Below are positions 10,086-20,700 of a stretch of 64,000 bases of DNA, in pieces; position 1 is the stretch's first letter; every line of letters begins with the position of its first letter. This DNA comes from Rhynchopus sp. YZ270_cl-10 (lineage: Eukaryota > Euglenozoa > Diplonemea > Diplonemida > Diplonemidae). The notes beneath the pieces are model-generated. The model made no database searches, was not told where the DNA came from, and was given only the letters and a program-made list of their open reading frames with translations. A program made the position numbers and the translations under genes. Location: NCBI GenBank assembly GCA_964035575.1, contig OZ037889.1:1116001-1180000 (forward strand), in the 5' to 3' direction.

Positions 10086-11229
10086 ACACCGCTCTGCACC
10101 AAAGCCCCCCCTTTTTTTTTTGTATCAAATGGAAAAAAAGAAGTTTAGTCCCCCCCCTTTTTCTTGTGTGTACACTGTGTGTTTCTGTGGTTCTATATTA
10201 GAACCATGTGTTAGCCCTTCCCCCCCATGCACACATTTTGTTCCCGGAAGCTTTTTTCCTTCCTCTCCTTTCCGTCTCCTAGCAGCACCAAAAGGTTATG
10301 TGTGGTTTGCTTATTTGGTCTTCTCCTCTCTTCGCTACTGGACAAAAAAACAAAGCTTCTTTTTCAACCTTTTTTTTTTTAAACGCCAGAGAACCGACCG
10401 GGTAAACAAACAATTACGATCTGATTTGTGCTAAGGAATAGGTGGGAGAGAGTGTGCAGGGGGGTGTGGGTATTGTTTCACTTTAAAAAAAATTGTTCTT
10501 TCCCTTTGATACATGTGCATGTATAAACTATCGGGTGATTAGTACAAGAGTCTGTCGTGAGGTTTTTTTAAATTGATACTCTCCAAAAAAAGGGAGAGGG
10601 TGCGCTGTGACAAACCCTGTTCAATATTTTCCCCCGTGTAAAACAAAAACAAAAAAACAAAACAAAACAAAGCAAAACAAGAACCACTATATAGAGCACC
10701 TTCAGTGCCTATATTCAAAACAAAATATTCCATCAGGAAAAAAAAAAATTGAATTGATTGTCGACAAACAAAACAAAACAAGATTTGCACACTAAATTGC
10801 ATCTTCGGGTGTTTGTATACGAGGTTTCAAAGACTGCAAAAATCTATATAAAAAAAAGGGGGAGAAAAAATCCAGGTCAGTACGTTTTGAAGGGAAAACA
10901 ACAACAACAGCAAAAAAAAAAGATAAACAAAAAAGCAAAAAAAAAAAAGCAAAACCAAAAAAAAAATAACAGCCAAAAAAACCAAAAAAAAAAAAAAAAT
11001 AGCCAAAAAAGCAAAACCAACAAAAAACAAAACAAACAAAACCACCGAGTGAATTATTATGTGTTCCTATTTCCCCACCCCCTCTCTCTTGTTGTGCCTG
11101 CTTTTTTCTCTCTCTCTCTCCCCCCTCCTTTTATATTTTTTTTGCTTTCTATTTTCCTGGGAATGTTTTCCAGTTTCCATCAACGGAGAAAAAAAGAGAG
11201 ACGTACAATGTGTTCGGTGTTTCTGTCCA

Positions 11230-11265
11230 AAAGTACACTGCGAGAGGGATTTGTATTTCAAGTCA
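11230..11265 (+). repeat. G-class dispersed hairpin
   Basis: AAGTACACTGCGAGAGGG then ATTTGTATTTC and AAGTCAAA. AAGTACA pairs with TGTATTT with one G-T wobble; this copy has GCGAGAG in the loop, bridging the G and H classes. Confidence 0.6.
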
Positions 11266-12267
11266 AATTGTTTTATATTTTTTTTGCCAAGCATAAATAC
11301 AGCGATGTTCAAGCGAGCTCCATACAGAGTGTGGTACAAAAGATAGTGAATACTGTCTGAATGTCGGCTACACTAAATCAACAGATTATCAAAACGAAAA
11401 AAATGTGTGCACGTTTAGGAAAGGCAACTTCCTATTAAGCCCGCCGACTCCATTTTTCTTGGAGCTTCCAGGACCGTACATGCTCCGTTCCCTGAAAAAA
11501 AAGGAATGGTTAAAAAAAGTTTTCAAGAAAAAAGAACAACTGTCAGACCAGAGTTTCCTAGTATTCCAATCTCTCCCACTCTCCTTGTGGTTGAGGTGTG
11601 CTGTCTGTATAAAAGGGGAAACGACAATGTGGACTCTAAAAATGTGGATTTAACGACTCTCCGGGTTATGCGACAATATGGATTATTAATCCAGATTGTC
11701 GCAATTTACATTTTTTTTTATAGTCCACATTTCTCGTTTCCCCCCAAAAAAAAACTAGGTGACAACTCGTCTCTTTTCAAAACTGTGTCCCCACCCCCAC
11801 CCCGCTTTCCCCAACCTCACCATGATTCGGAAATATATGATTATGAAAAGACTCTTGTCTGCCCCATAGTTTTTATTTTTTCTTTTTTTTGAAAATATAA
11901 AACACGAGTGTTTTGAATGTCCCCCCCCCTTTTTTTTGTGCCCCCTTTTTGAAGAAAGTTTGGTTTTTTTGTTTTCTTTTTCCGGTAGCCTGATTTTTGC
12001 CTGAAATTTGGTGGTGTTTGGTGGTGTTTTAAACTCCATCAATTTTCAGGGGGAAAACATCAGGTGTAGGGGTTTATACGTTGTGTTGTGTAATCAGTGT
12101 TAAAAGGGAAGACAGAGAAAAACCAACAAAATAAAAACGCGAAAGCAACAAAGGCTTTGGCCAACATTGAGTTCCATACCCCTAGTTACTCAGTTGGGTA
12201 CTTAGGTGATTGTTAACTAAATAATCGGTGGGGGTTTGTTTTTTCTTTCAAGCGAGTTAATGTGATC

Positions 12268-12303
12268 AAGGTGACTAAACACGGGAGACTTAGGGTCATC
12301 TTA
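12268..12303 (+). repeat. H-class dispersed hairpin
   Basis: Outer arm AAGGTG pairs with CATCTT through one G-T wobble. Inner arm CTAA pairs with TTAG around the loop ACACGGGAGAC. Confidence 0.65.
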
Positions 12304-12533
12304 TGATTTCTTATATTTTTAAATTGAAGGAGATACCAAGCTATGTGCAAAGAGTAGGGGGAGAGAGAAGAAAAAAAAAACGGGTGGGGCAGGAGGGTGG
12401 GTTTGGGTCAAAAAAAAAGTAAATTAATCTTATAGTGTGTGCCGTGCTATTGTTTGAAATGTCCAAAATGTGTCGTTGTCCTGTTTTGTTACATTGTGTG
12501 TGTTAGCCCCCTTCCCATGACCATCCCCCCCCC

Positions 12534-13140
12534 TAGGGGCGGTCAAATGGGTGATACAAACCCACTTTTTTCAGTTTTTGATAAAAACGCATTTCTAAGT
12601 GAATCTGACCCGAAAATGTGACACATATCGTGTGGAAAACTGTTTGTCGGTCGGTTTTGACCCATTTTTCGGGCCCAGGAGGTGCTAAAACGTGAAAATT
12701 GAAAAATTGCCCATGATTGGTACCCCACGTTAAGTCGTTAAGGATTTCCTTAACGATTTCCTTAACGATTTTCCAATTTTTGACTATTTTTGCATATTTT
12801 CACACGGAACTGCCCAAAATTAGAGAGTTTTGCCCCGAAAACAGGGTATCGTCAATTTTTGAGCAAAAAAATCGCAAAAGAAATGAAAAAAATCGGAATC
12901 TAACTCCTTAAGGAATTGGTGGGGCTGGTACCAATAATGGGTAAATTTTTTTTTTTTTTGGAATTTCACCATTTGGGGTGCATGTGATCCCCCTCTGGCG
13001 TGAAAACCACCCCCCACGATGTTTTTGAGAGGTTCTTGGTCAAAATTTCTACTCAATCATCCAAAATAATGCGTTTTTATCAAAAACTCGAAAAAATGAC
13101 GTTTGTATCGTTTTTTTAAGTGCATTTGACCCCCCCTAAT
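12534..13140. mobile_element. MITE with long imperfect terminal inverted repeats
   Basis: Left end CCTAGGGGCGGTCAAATG is matched on the right by CATTTGACCCCCCCTAAT. The similarity continues inward: GATACAAAC and GTTTTTGATAAAAACGCATT on the left are answered by complements near 13063-13112. The centre has repeated CCTTAACGATTT words (12740-12770). Non-coding. Confidence 0.75.
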
Positions 13141-13358
13141 CCCCCCCCCCCATCCACAGAACACCGTGTGACCTGAGTGGGAAGAAAATGTGGGATTCCA
13201 AAAAAGCAAACCAAAAATATCGCCTTTTTTTAACCTATCCTTCCCCCGTTCAATACAAAGAAAAAAAAGGTTTTCCCGAATACCCTTTTGTATTTCCTTT
13301 AACAAATCACACCACTTTTTTACAGCATCAACCCACCACAACCCCCAAACTCTAAAAA

Positions 13359-13937
13359 ATGACTGAGTACACCGAGAAGAAGGTCAAGGCCGTGAAGAAG
13401 GAGGGAGGCAAGAAGGGCCAGGATCTGGAGGGTATGGCGGCGATGGGATCGCTCTTCCAGCAGGCGGTTATGACGACTCCTGAGGGGAAGATGGACCTGC
13501 TCGAGATGACCCTTGAGGCGATGAACCAGGAGGTGGACCCTGAGGGCGAGGAACGCCGTGGGGGAGGCAAGGACGTCGCTAAGATCCTTCTCTCGTCTGA
13601 TGACGAGCAGTTCAGCTGCATTGTGGACGTCCCCGAGATGTACACACAGGAGGACAAGAACGAGCGCGCCTACGCCTTCTCCGCAACCAAGTGGGCTGAG
13701 GCAGCCTTCGCCACCCTCCCCGGAGACGGTAAGGGCGCTGAATACCTCGAGTCCACCGCCACCCGCTGCAGGGTCCACTACAAGAAGGATGCCGCCGCAG
13801 GGCACTACCCTCAGAAGGCAATGGACGCCGTCTCTGGAGCCTCCTTTGCATGGCTGCGTACCAACGCGCTGGTCTGCGATGACGATGACAGCGACGACGA
13901 CTTCGTCTTCGGAGATGACGACATGCCCGGAATTTAG
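13359..13937 (+). CDS. Unrecognised 192-residue protein with acidic tail
   Basis: Single exon. I do not recognise the family. Features visible: a lysine-rich start (residues about 7-22), a central region with an alternation of hydrophobic and charged residues that reads as a folded domain (about 25-175, with the words KILLSSDDEQFSCIVDVPEM and SATKWAEAAFATLPG), and a strongly acidic end with runs DDDDSDDD and GDDD (about 175-190). Codon choice is biased to C and G at third positions, like the other genes here, and unlike the AT-rich flanks, which supports expression. The ATG follows an A-rich leader and no upstream in-frame start is visible. The acidic tail suggests binding to a basic partner, but no function is assigned. 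Confidence 0.8.
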   Translation: MTEYTEKKVKAVKKEGGKKGQDLEGMAAMGSLFQQAVMTTPEGKMDLLEMTLEAMNQEVDPEGEERRGGGKDVAKILLSSDDEQFSCIVDVPEMYTQEDKNERAYAFSATKWAEAAFATLPGDGKGAEYLESTATRCRVHYKKDAAAGHYPQKAMDAVSGASFAWLRTNALVCDDDDSDDDFVFGDDDMPGI

Positions 13938-14765
13938 AAAATTTTTGAAATCGTTAAAAAAAAAAAAAAAATGGGGGGCAGATTTGATTGCATCATGTTA
14001 TGATGCAAAAGTCGGAGGGGTGTTTTGATAGTCTCAATAGGCTTGGGTTCAAAGCCTTTTATATTGGAGGGTTCTTTTGGGATACCATATCAATATATTT
14101 TATTTGTATGTCCCCCCCTCCTCCAAGCATCACGAACGAGGCTTTTATATGAAGAAAAAAAAGAGATGGGGGTTTTTTTATCTCCTACTATTCGCAGTCT
14201 CCCACGTGCGAGTCCTTGATGAGGTTGTGCATGTGTCCGTCCGAATTATACAAAAAAGCGATTCAGTCAGTGGTTGCCGTCTTGGTTGAAGGCGTTTACA
14301 AGCCTTCTGAGAACTGCCAAGTCATATAAGGGTATTGTACAATCTGTTGGTCGTTTTCCGCTTCAATCCCATTATTTTTCCGATTTTTGAAGAATAGCAC
14401 AAAAACAAAATGTTCCTCAGGGAGGTTGCCCTCTTCTTTTAATGTTCGAAAAAAGAGAGGAACTCAGCCCACTTCTCTTCGTGTAGGCGATACGCGATGC
14501 AATTCCATTTGTTGCATATTTGCCTCGTATATGCATTGACCACCACCTCCACTCCATGCACACACCTGGTCTGTTCCTGGATTCACCTTTCTATTGCCGT
14601 TCATGCTCCTATTGGATTTGCATTGACCTTTGATGGCATTGTCCATTGTCCCAACTTTTCTGCGATGTTTTTATCCACTCATGTCAGACTTTTCGGTATT
14701 TTTTTTGCACTATCAATAACCCCTTTTAGGTGACCAATTGGGTATTTTATTAACCTTTTCTTACC
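13938..14765. other. Gene-free stretch
   Basis: Mixed sequence without a supportable gene. A mirror-like TGCATCATG and TTATGATGCA pair near 13989-14006 forms a short hairpin. Sequence complexity rises from about 14460, possibly the leader of the next gene; the short frames there have no recognised domain. Confidence 0.4.
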
Positions 14766-15362
14766 ATGCCCACCGCCCTCACCCCCGCGGTGTCGCTTCT
14801 GTCAAGACATTGCTCGCCGCGCGGGAAGCGGGTAATCGAATACGGTACTGGGAGTGGCCGTGCGACTACCTGGATTGTCTCGCAGGGCCCCCTCAGCTAC
14901 CACGGCTTCGACTCCTGCCGGGAGATGCTTTCCCTCGCCACCTCACGGCACGTCGCGCAAGGGCACACCCTCCTGCAGCACGACCTCCTCTCACCATGGC
15001 CCTTCCCCCAGGGCTCTGCAGACCTTGTGGTTGGGACCCAGGTTCTCTCGCATGTGGCGGAGGATGGGTTGGTGAGGTTCTTTCGGAATGCGTTGTGGGT
15101 TCTTGGTGGGGGAGGAGGAGGGGGGGTATGTCCGGGGGGAGAAGGCGGGCGGGGTATATGTCTGGTGGAACGTCTGGCGGTAGAAGATGGAGGTGATGAG
15201 GATGATTACTATCAGCCGCATAGCGAAGAGGTGCTGCGTGGTGCGTTGCGGGAGGCAGAGGGGCTGCTGGGGGCAGAAGGGTCAAGTGCTGTATTCTGTG
15301 ATGTTTCCTCAACACTATCCGATGAACACATAGTACTAAAGATTGGAGTGCGTGGACCATAG
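14766..15362 (+). CDS. Class I SAM-dependent methyltransferase
   Basis: A 198-residue protein with the Rossmann-type SAM-binding core. Motif I is VIEYGTGSGRAT (about residues 23-34, the GxGxG loop), followed by YHGFDSCREML as the strand ending in the acidic ribose-binding position. Motif IV-like sequence ADLVVGTQVLSHVAEDGL lies near residues 84-101 and resembles the 'vlshl.dedl' segment of type 11 and NTM1-like enzymes. A glycine-rich low-complexity insert (about 113-130) sits where the core usually has a short turn before strand 5 (GICLVERL). An acidic patch EDGGDEDDYY follows. The substrate (protein N-terminus, small molecule or other) cannot be told. The protein is short, so an upstream exon is possible. 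Confidence 0.78.
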   Translation: MPTALTPAVSLLSRHCSPRGKRVIEYGTGSGRATTWIVSQGPLSYHGFDSCREMLSLATSRHVAQGHTLLQHDLLSPWPFPQGSADLVVGTQVLSHVAEDGLVRFFRNALWVLGGGGGGGVCPGGEGGRGICLVERLAVEDGGDEDDYYQPHSEEVLRGALREAEGLLGAEGSSAVFCDVSSTLSDEHIVLKIGVRGP

Positions 15363-15546
15363 GTTTTCTTTTTCAAAAAAAGAAAAGATTTTTTTTTTTG
15401 ATTTTTCTTTTGCTCTACCCTTTTGTATACCACCATACCAGAGTCAATTTACACAAAAAAGACTTTCCTTTACACATTTTTTTTTGCCCTTTTTTTCCCA
15501 TTCTCTCATCAGTGGTTTTCTTGAGTTTTTTTTTTCCTTTCAGAAA

Positions 15547-15921
15547 ATGTCGATTCCAAACCTGATTGTGAACTTCCAGTTCAACCCCCCGACGATAAGG
15601 GTGATTGGACCCATTAAGGAGGCGACTGTTGAGAAGCTGAACACTGTGTTCCCGCGGATGACCAGCACGGCAAGCGGGGCGAAGAGCGTGGCACCTAAGT
15701 TTGTGCATGAGAGCTCCCCACCACACTGGCATGTGAAGCTCGTCGGACAGTTCTGTGACCAGCTTGGACAGTCCATGATCTGCCTGTCCCTCCTAGATGC
15801 ATTGGAAGAAGAAGGTGGCTGGATGCTGAAGGACACCAACGCCATCACAATGCACGACACAGACGCCATCCAACAAGGCTCGCATGAAGTGCTCAAGTTC
15901 TTCTTCGTCAAGAAAATCTAG
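15547..15921 (+). CDS. Unrecognised small protein, 124 residues
   Basis: Starts at ATG 15547, directly after a textbook 3' splice site (polypyrimidine tract then CAG at 15541-15543), so a 5'-UTR intron is likely; the frame is open upstream but only across T-rich intron-like sequence. The protein has a hydrophobic start (MSIPNLIVNFQF), a central FVHESSPPHWHVKLVGQFCD segment, LSLLDALEEEGGW, and ends HEVLKFFFVKKI. It reads as a small globular domain with strand-helix character; no motif I can name. Third-position GC bias agrees with the neighbouring genes. It begins 185 bp after the methyltransferase stop. Confidence 0.75.
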   Translation: MSIPNLIVNFQFNPPTIRVIGPIKEATVEKLNTVFPRMTSTASGAKSVAPKFVHESSPPHWHVKLVGQFCDQLGQSMICLSLLDALEEEGGWMLKDTNAITMHDTDAIQQGSHEVLKFFFVKKI

Positions 15922-17329
15922 GTTTTTTAAAATTTATTGTTGTTTTCATGAATAGCCGGATCCAAGTGATTCCAATCCCTGCATCTCCTCGTAGTGCTAA
16001 TAATTCAACAATATGAAAGAATTTGACAAAAAAAAACAAAACAAAAATGCAACAAAAACAAAGCAAAAACACAGGGAAAAAAAAAAAAAAAGAAGAAAAA
16101 AAACTCTTCCCGTTGTTTTCCTTACACCCCCACAGAGGAAGTGTGTGTTTCCAAAACGGAGAAAAATAAGCCAGTTTTTTTCTCTCCCCCTTATTTCATC
16201 AGGGAGGAGATATAAATTTTTTGGGTTTATTTTTTGTTTCATATGTGTTGACCAGAATCTTTAATTTTTTTTTTGTTGTTGTCCAAGAAAAATATCGCAG
16301 AAATTACGGTCTTTTATTGTGTCAATACACGAAGATGGGATATAGGAGGGATGTCATATATGACAACTTTTTATCCCCCCTCCAAAAAAAAAAAAAGGAT
16401 ACGGGTAGAAAGGGTAACAACTGATATGAACCAATTGCAACACACACACTCTCTCTCACACTCCCGCTCACTCCCCTCTCCCCCCCTCCATCTCCCTGTT
16501 GATTTTTGACGTTCCCCGTTAATACATCCCAGCAAAAAACCAAAATAAAATATGGAAGGTGGCTCCAAAACCCCTCTTTTGAAAACACAAAGTAAGTACA
16601 AAAAAAAACTATATTTTGGCGTGAGCCACACCAGAAGGGCCTTTTTTTTTTCTCTCTCTTTTCATTTGGGGTACATTTTTCGCACCCTCTTTGCCTTCTT
16701 TTCGTTTAGAAAAGAATGTACATGAAATATCATTATCTGCTATTTCTTACACAATATACCCGGACAAGGCGAATCTGTTGAAATATTTTTTGTTTTGTTT
16801 TTTTTTTGTTTTTTCTTCAATTGGGGGTAAAGAAACTGACTATGATTAATATAAGTTTAAAGTAGACCACCAACTGCCAGTTTTTAATGTGTATAATTTT
16901 TTTTTCATTTTTCTTCGTGTGCTTTCTCTTCTTTGAATAGGAAGTATAATGAAATTAGTTTTCTTTCTTTATCCCTTCATTTTCTCTGTATAACCGTATT
17001 CACTCCACACACCTCCACCACCTTGTTTACCCCAAAAAGAGTTCACTGTTTTTTGCACTCTTTGAAAAATCCCCCCAAAAAAAAAATGTGCAAAAGTAAA
17101 TAAAAAGTTTCTCCTCCACCATATTCCCACAATGGTGAGGCATCAAGACCTATTACCTGCCTCTTTCAACCAGTCCACTTTCCTCCCCCTCCCACTCATT
17201 TCACCCTTTTTTTTCTTCCGGAAAACAAGTAAAAAAAAAAAAAGGTACACAAAAAAAATGCTTCCAAAAAAAAAAGGATTTGACCCATATTTTGCAGCAC
17301 CTTTTCTTCCACCCCTTTTCAGATAACTA

Positions 17330-17367
17330 AAGTACGAGAGGTTCACTAGAGGGCTTTGTGTTTCTTA
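17330..17367 (+). repeat. G-class dispersed hairpin (diverged)
   Basis: AAGTACGAGAGGTTCACTAG then GGGCTTTGTGTTTC. The order of words is kept but the loop is altered. Confidence 0.4.
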
Positions 17368-17394
17368 AAACACACTTTTTCTTCTAACCTAATT

Positions 17395-17520
17395 GGAGCG
17401 TTTTCCGGTCTGCGGGATGACGCCAGATGACGTCTGATGATGCACGATTATGCACGATTACGCACGATGACACCCGATGCCGCCCGATTTGGCGCGTTTT
17501 TTTGCCCCGGAAAACGCTCC
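17395..17520. repeat. Mini inverted-repeat element, 126 bp
   Basis: Perfect 14-bp inverted ends GGAGCGTTTTCCGG and CCGGAAAACGCTCC. The inside is built of short GATGACG and CGATTATGCA type repeats. CTAAT words flank both sides (17388 and 17522), possibly a target duplication. Confidence 0.75.
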
Positions 17521-17572
17521 ACTAATCCCGAGATTGTTGATTCATCTCATAAAAATTTCTTCTTTATCTTGA

Positions 17573-17620
17573 GCTTTCCGGGGCTGTCATTGGAGCGTCA
17601 GTTGGGGGCGCCTGCATCAA
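17573..17620 (+). repeat. T-class dispersed repeat (diverged)
   Basis: CTTTCCGGGGCTGTCATTGG, GGAGCGTCAGTTGGG and CGCCTGCATCAAAAAC keep the order seen at 7385. Confidence 0.4.
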
Positions 17621-17661
17621 AAACTAGCCCTTTCTTTTTCCCCCGGTACCGGTCATATACC

Positions 17662-17696
17662 AAGGTACACTGTCACGAGGGCTTTGTATTTCAACT
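17662..17696 (+). repeat. G-class dispersed hairpin
   Basis: AAGGTACACTGTCACGAGGG then CTTTGTATTTC and AACTCTAC, followed by a T run. Confidence 0.6.
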
Positions 17697-17782
17697 CTAC
17701 TTTTTTTTGAAAGTGTCTTTGTTTTCAAGATTTCTCAGTTCAAACAACGCATGCTACACCCAAAGCAGGAAGCAACACAACA

Positions 17783-20700
17783 ATGCGAAGAGGGCTGTTC
17801 CAATGCACCCGAATAATGCTGTGTGAAGCTTTCGAAGGCAGGAAGCCCACCTGGCAGAAGGATGGTATGTGCATCTCACACCGCTTTTAGTGTTCCCAAG
17901 GTGGACTGAGAGGCGGTTGGGCAAAAAACGGCAAGTGGCATTTCAAAACCCAACCAGGGGGTACATTCCGAATGTTTTTCAACTTACCTTCCTTCACCCC
18001 CCCCTGTAAGGGCAACCGTAGGTGAAGTAAGGTATAGTATTGAAATCGATGCGGGGGGGGGGGGGAAAGGGTCAATTTTACAAAACCAGATTTTGAGGAA
18101 AATTTTAGCTGAAAATGGGCCCCACGTATAAGCAACCGGGCTCATATTTCTCAAAATTTAAGTAGTCAAAAAATTGTCCAATTTTCGAGATTGACCCCAC
18201 CACTGCACGGGCGGATCCCAAAAATGCAAATAAGGACCCTTTTTAATTTGTTCTCTTGAAATGTGTAATTTCATGTTTTCGCGAAAAAAATAGCAACTGA
18301 TCCTACAAGGGTTGAAGGAAGGTGGTTGAAAACAACAGTAACAACAAGGACAAGTAATTGCTAAGAAAAAACGGGGTGTGCTGTGGAACTCCGCACGATT
18401 TTCGAAACCACCGTAGCATCCTGGCGATTTGCTGGAGGTGCTGATGCGCCTGGTGTGATCGATGTGTTGTAGTCTGTGCATTCTGTGTTCCAACGACGAC
18501 GACAATGTGGGGAGCCTGTGGACAAAAACGATCTGGAACACGCCGAGCCTGCCGAGCCGACGTCCAACAACGCTATCGAGCAGATGGTGCTGGACGAAGA
18601 AGAGGACTGCCCCCTTCTTGAACGTTTCAGATGCTGGCGTCCCAGTGGGTCTGGCAGCGTACGGAGAGCGTTAGCATACCTGCAGAAGAGCAGAATGCTG
18701 GGCGTGTTGTAGATTATTTCAGGATGGAGTTCCACATCACACCCCGTTTTTTTTCCGATAGCAATTACTTGTTTTTTTGGAGTTTGGGATAACCCACATC
18801 GGGTGCAATCGGAACACAATTTTTTTTTTGTACTTTTCTGGTTCCGACCACATCTGATATCAAACGACACGACGCACATTCAACTCTCTACACCGCAGCG
18901 CCAATTCCAAGGGCAGAGGAGGAGATCACACCGAACCCCTTTGTGATAGACGACTCGACGAGAGACAACAGCAAACCATACACACGTGAGGAGACACAAG
19001 CGCGGTACCGCATGGCTCCAAACACCGGCAAACAGTATGATTTTGATTCACCTCCCCCTCCCCTCCCCGCAGTTTTCTTTTCTACAAGGCGACAACACGA
19101 GAGGAGGTTCATATACACTTTTCTTTAATTTTCACCATTTTTTTCCCCGCTTCATTTACTCAACTAGCCCCTCGCATGGTTCAGCGTAGTCTGAAGACCC
19201 GTGTCCGTACATCACATTACCCCTCTTCCACCTACACCTGTTCCACCTTTTTCCAATCCTGCAACACTGCCTAAGAACGGCCTTTTCTTTTCACATTTAC
19301 AGAGCCCCCTCCCCGTCCTTACCACAAAAAAAAAACACTCGTTATTTTTTTTTTCCTCTCTTCAGGGACGACTACATCCCAGTCGCGAACGTGCCCGAAG
19401 ATATGTACAAATATGGGCAGGAGGTATGGCCGCTGTTCCCCGTTGTTTTTTTTGTTTTCTGCAAAACGGGTGGAGGACCCCCAACCGGACCCCGCGAGCC
19501 TCTTGCGGATCTCCTTGCCTTCCTTCACCGAGAAGTAGGTGTTATCCGGGGTCACCCCAGGAATGTCACCAAGCTCTGCAGCATGATGTGTCTTCGCGTC
19601 AATGCTCCTTTCATTCATCTTTTTTCTGGGTGTTCATCACCACAGAAGTCACCGTCACTGGATGTCAGTGTTGTTGTTCGTGCAGGAAGAGAACGTCTTC
19701 AAGCCCAGTTTTGAGGCGGCAGTTCTTGCTATGGTTCCGCCGCGGAGTGATTTTTTCCAGATCGCGCACGTGATCACTCTTCAGGGCCGAGCCTGTGAAC
19801 TTCCTAGCCAATGCCTTCAGTGCGTTGTAGCTGACGGTGCGGCATTGATTGACGAGATATTGACGAGATCGAACTTGCCTCTTGCGACTCCTCTCGCTCT
19901 TCTGTGAAGTAGTAGATTCTGTGAAAAGTGCCACAAAGGCGTTCGCGAACTCTTGTAGCGGGTTGATGACAGGATTCGGTATATTGTACCAAAGTACACC
20001 TCCAGGAAAGAGAGGGCTTTTTGTATTTCAAGTCGACTTTTTTTTTGTTTCATCGCCAGGGTTTTTTTTAGGATTGGGTGTTTTGACCCTTGGGGGGGGG
20101 TCGCAAAAAGAGCCCTATTTGGACTCAGAAAAAAATTTTCCCCATGCATTCAGGGCTCTCGCCAATCACCCCTTTTGGCCAAAATGGGGGGTGATTTTGG
20201 GGTCCACGAGCTTCCCCCCTGTAATAGCGGTCGCCCGAAAATTTTTCAGAACTGCTGACCAGGGACATTGGGAACATAGGGAACAAAATGTATGTACTTT
20301 TTTTGCGGAGCAAAAAAAAATAATATAAAATGGCGCCGCAGGCGAAAAAAAATTTAGGGTACGGTGTAAAAAGCAAGCTCTTTACATCATAGAGTCACTC
20401 AACGAACCCTTTTTTGCGAAGCAAAAAAGGAAAAATGGCGCCGCAGGCGAAAAAAATTGAGGTACAGACTGTATGATGCGGTCAGCAACCCAGTTCCCCA
20501 TGGTACTTCCCGCAAACTCACCCCCTTCGGGGGGGTGTCTCGCCCCCAAAAATTTTTTTTCCACCCCCTCCACCCCCCCCAGAATCCTGAAAAAAATCCT
20601 GGGGGGGGGCGAGACCCCCCCTCACCCCCCCATAAAAAAAACCCTGATCGCCTGCTTTTCCAAACCGCACTCTGTAATTTTTTTTTAAATACCTACAAAG

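Larger units (their letters stand above)
10086..13358. other. Gene-free stretch between Rab32-like gene and acidic-tail protein gene
   Basis: Very rich in A, T and AAAAC-type runs (10630-10680, 10895-11045). Contains a G-class hairpin (11230), a partial S-class sequence near 11352-11395 (GGCTACACTAAATCAACAG), an H-class hairpin (12268) and a 607-bp MITE. Long frames here are homopolymer products, not genes. Confidence 0.55.
15922..17782. other. Gene-free stretch upstream of the mL54-like gene
   Basis: A and T runs throughout, a CA/CT-rich patch near 16440-16490, and a segment at about 16670-16720 (TTTTTCGCACCCTCTTTGCC, then CGTTTAGAAAAGAA) that recurs at 61668-61715. Three small hairpins and one mini-MITE are listed separately. 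Confidence 0.5.

Noticed and set aside
10758-11360. Long frame of Lys, Asn and Gln runs
   Set aside because: Made of A-rich simple sequence; many similar frames in the window (for example 33376-33762) are equally artefactual.
14464-14740. Frames upstream of the methyltransferase
   Set aside because: No domain, no splice signals that join them in phase to the methyltransferase frame, ordinary composition.
19690-19720. Possible extra mL54-like exon beginning EENVFKPSFE after a CAG acceptor
   Set aside because: The exon-3 donor and exon-4 acceptor already match in phase, the downstream donor is missing, and the opposite strand reads more like coding sequence there.
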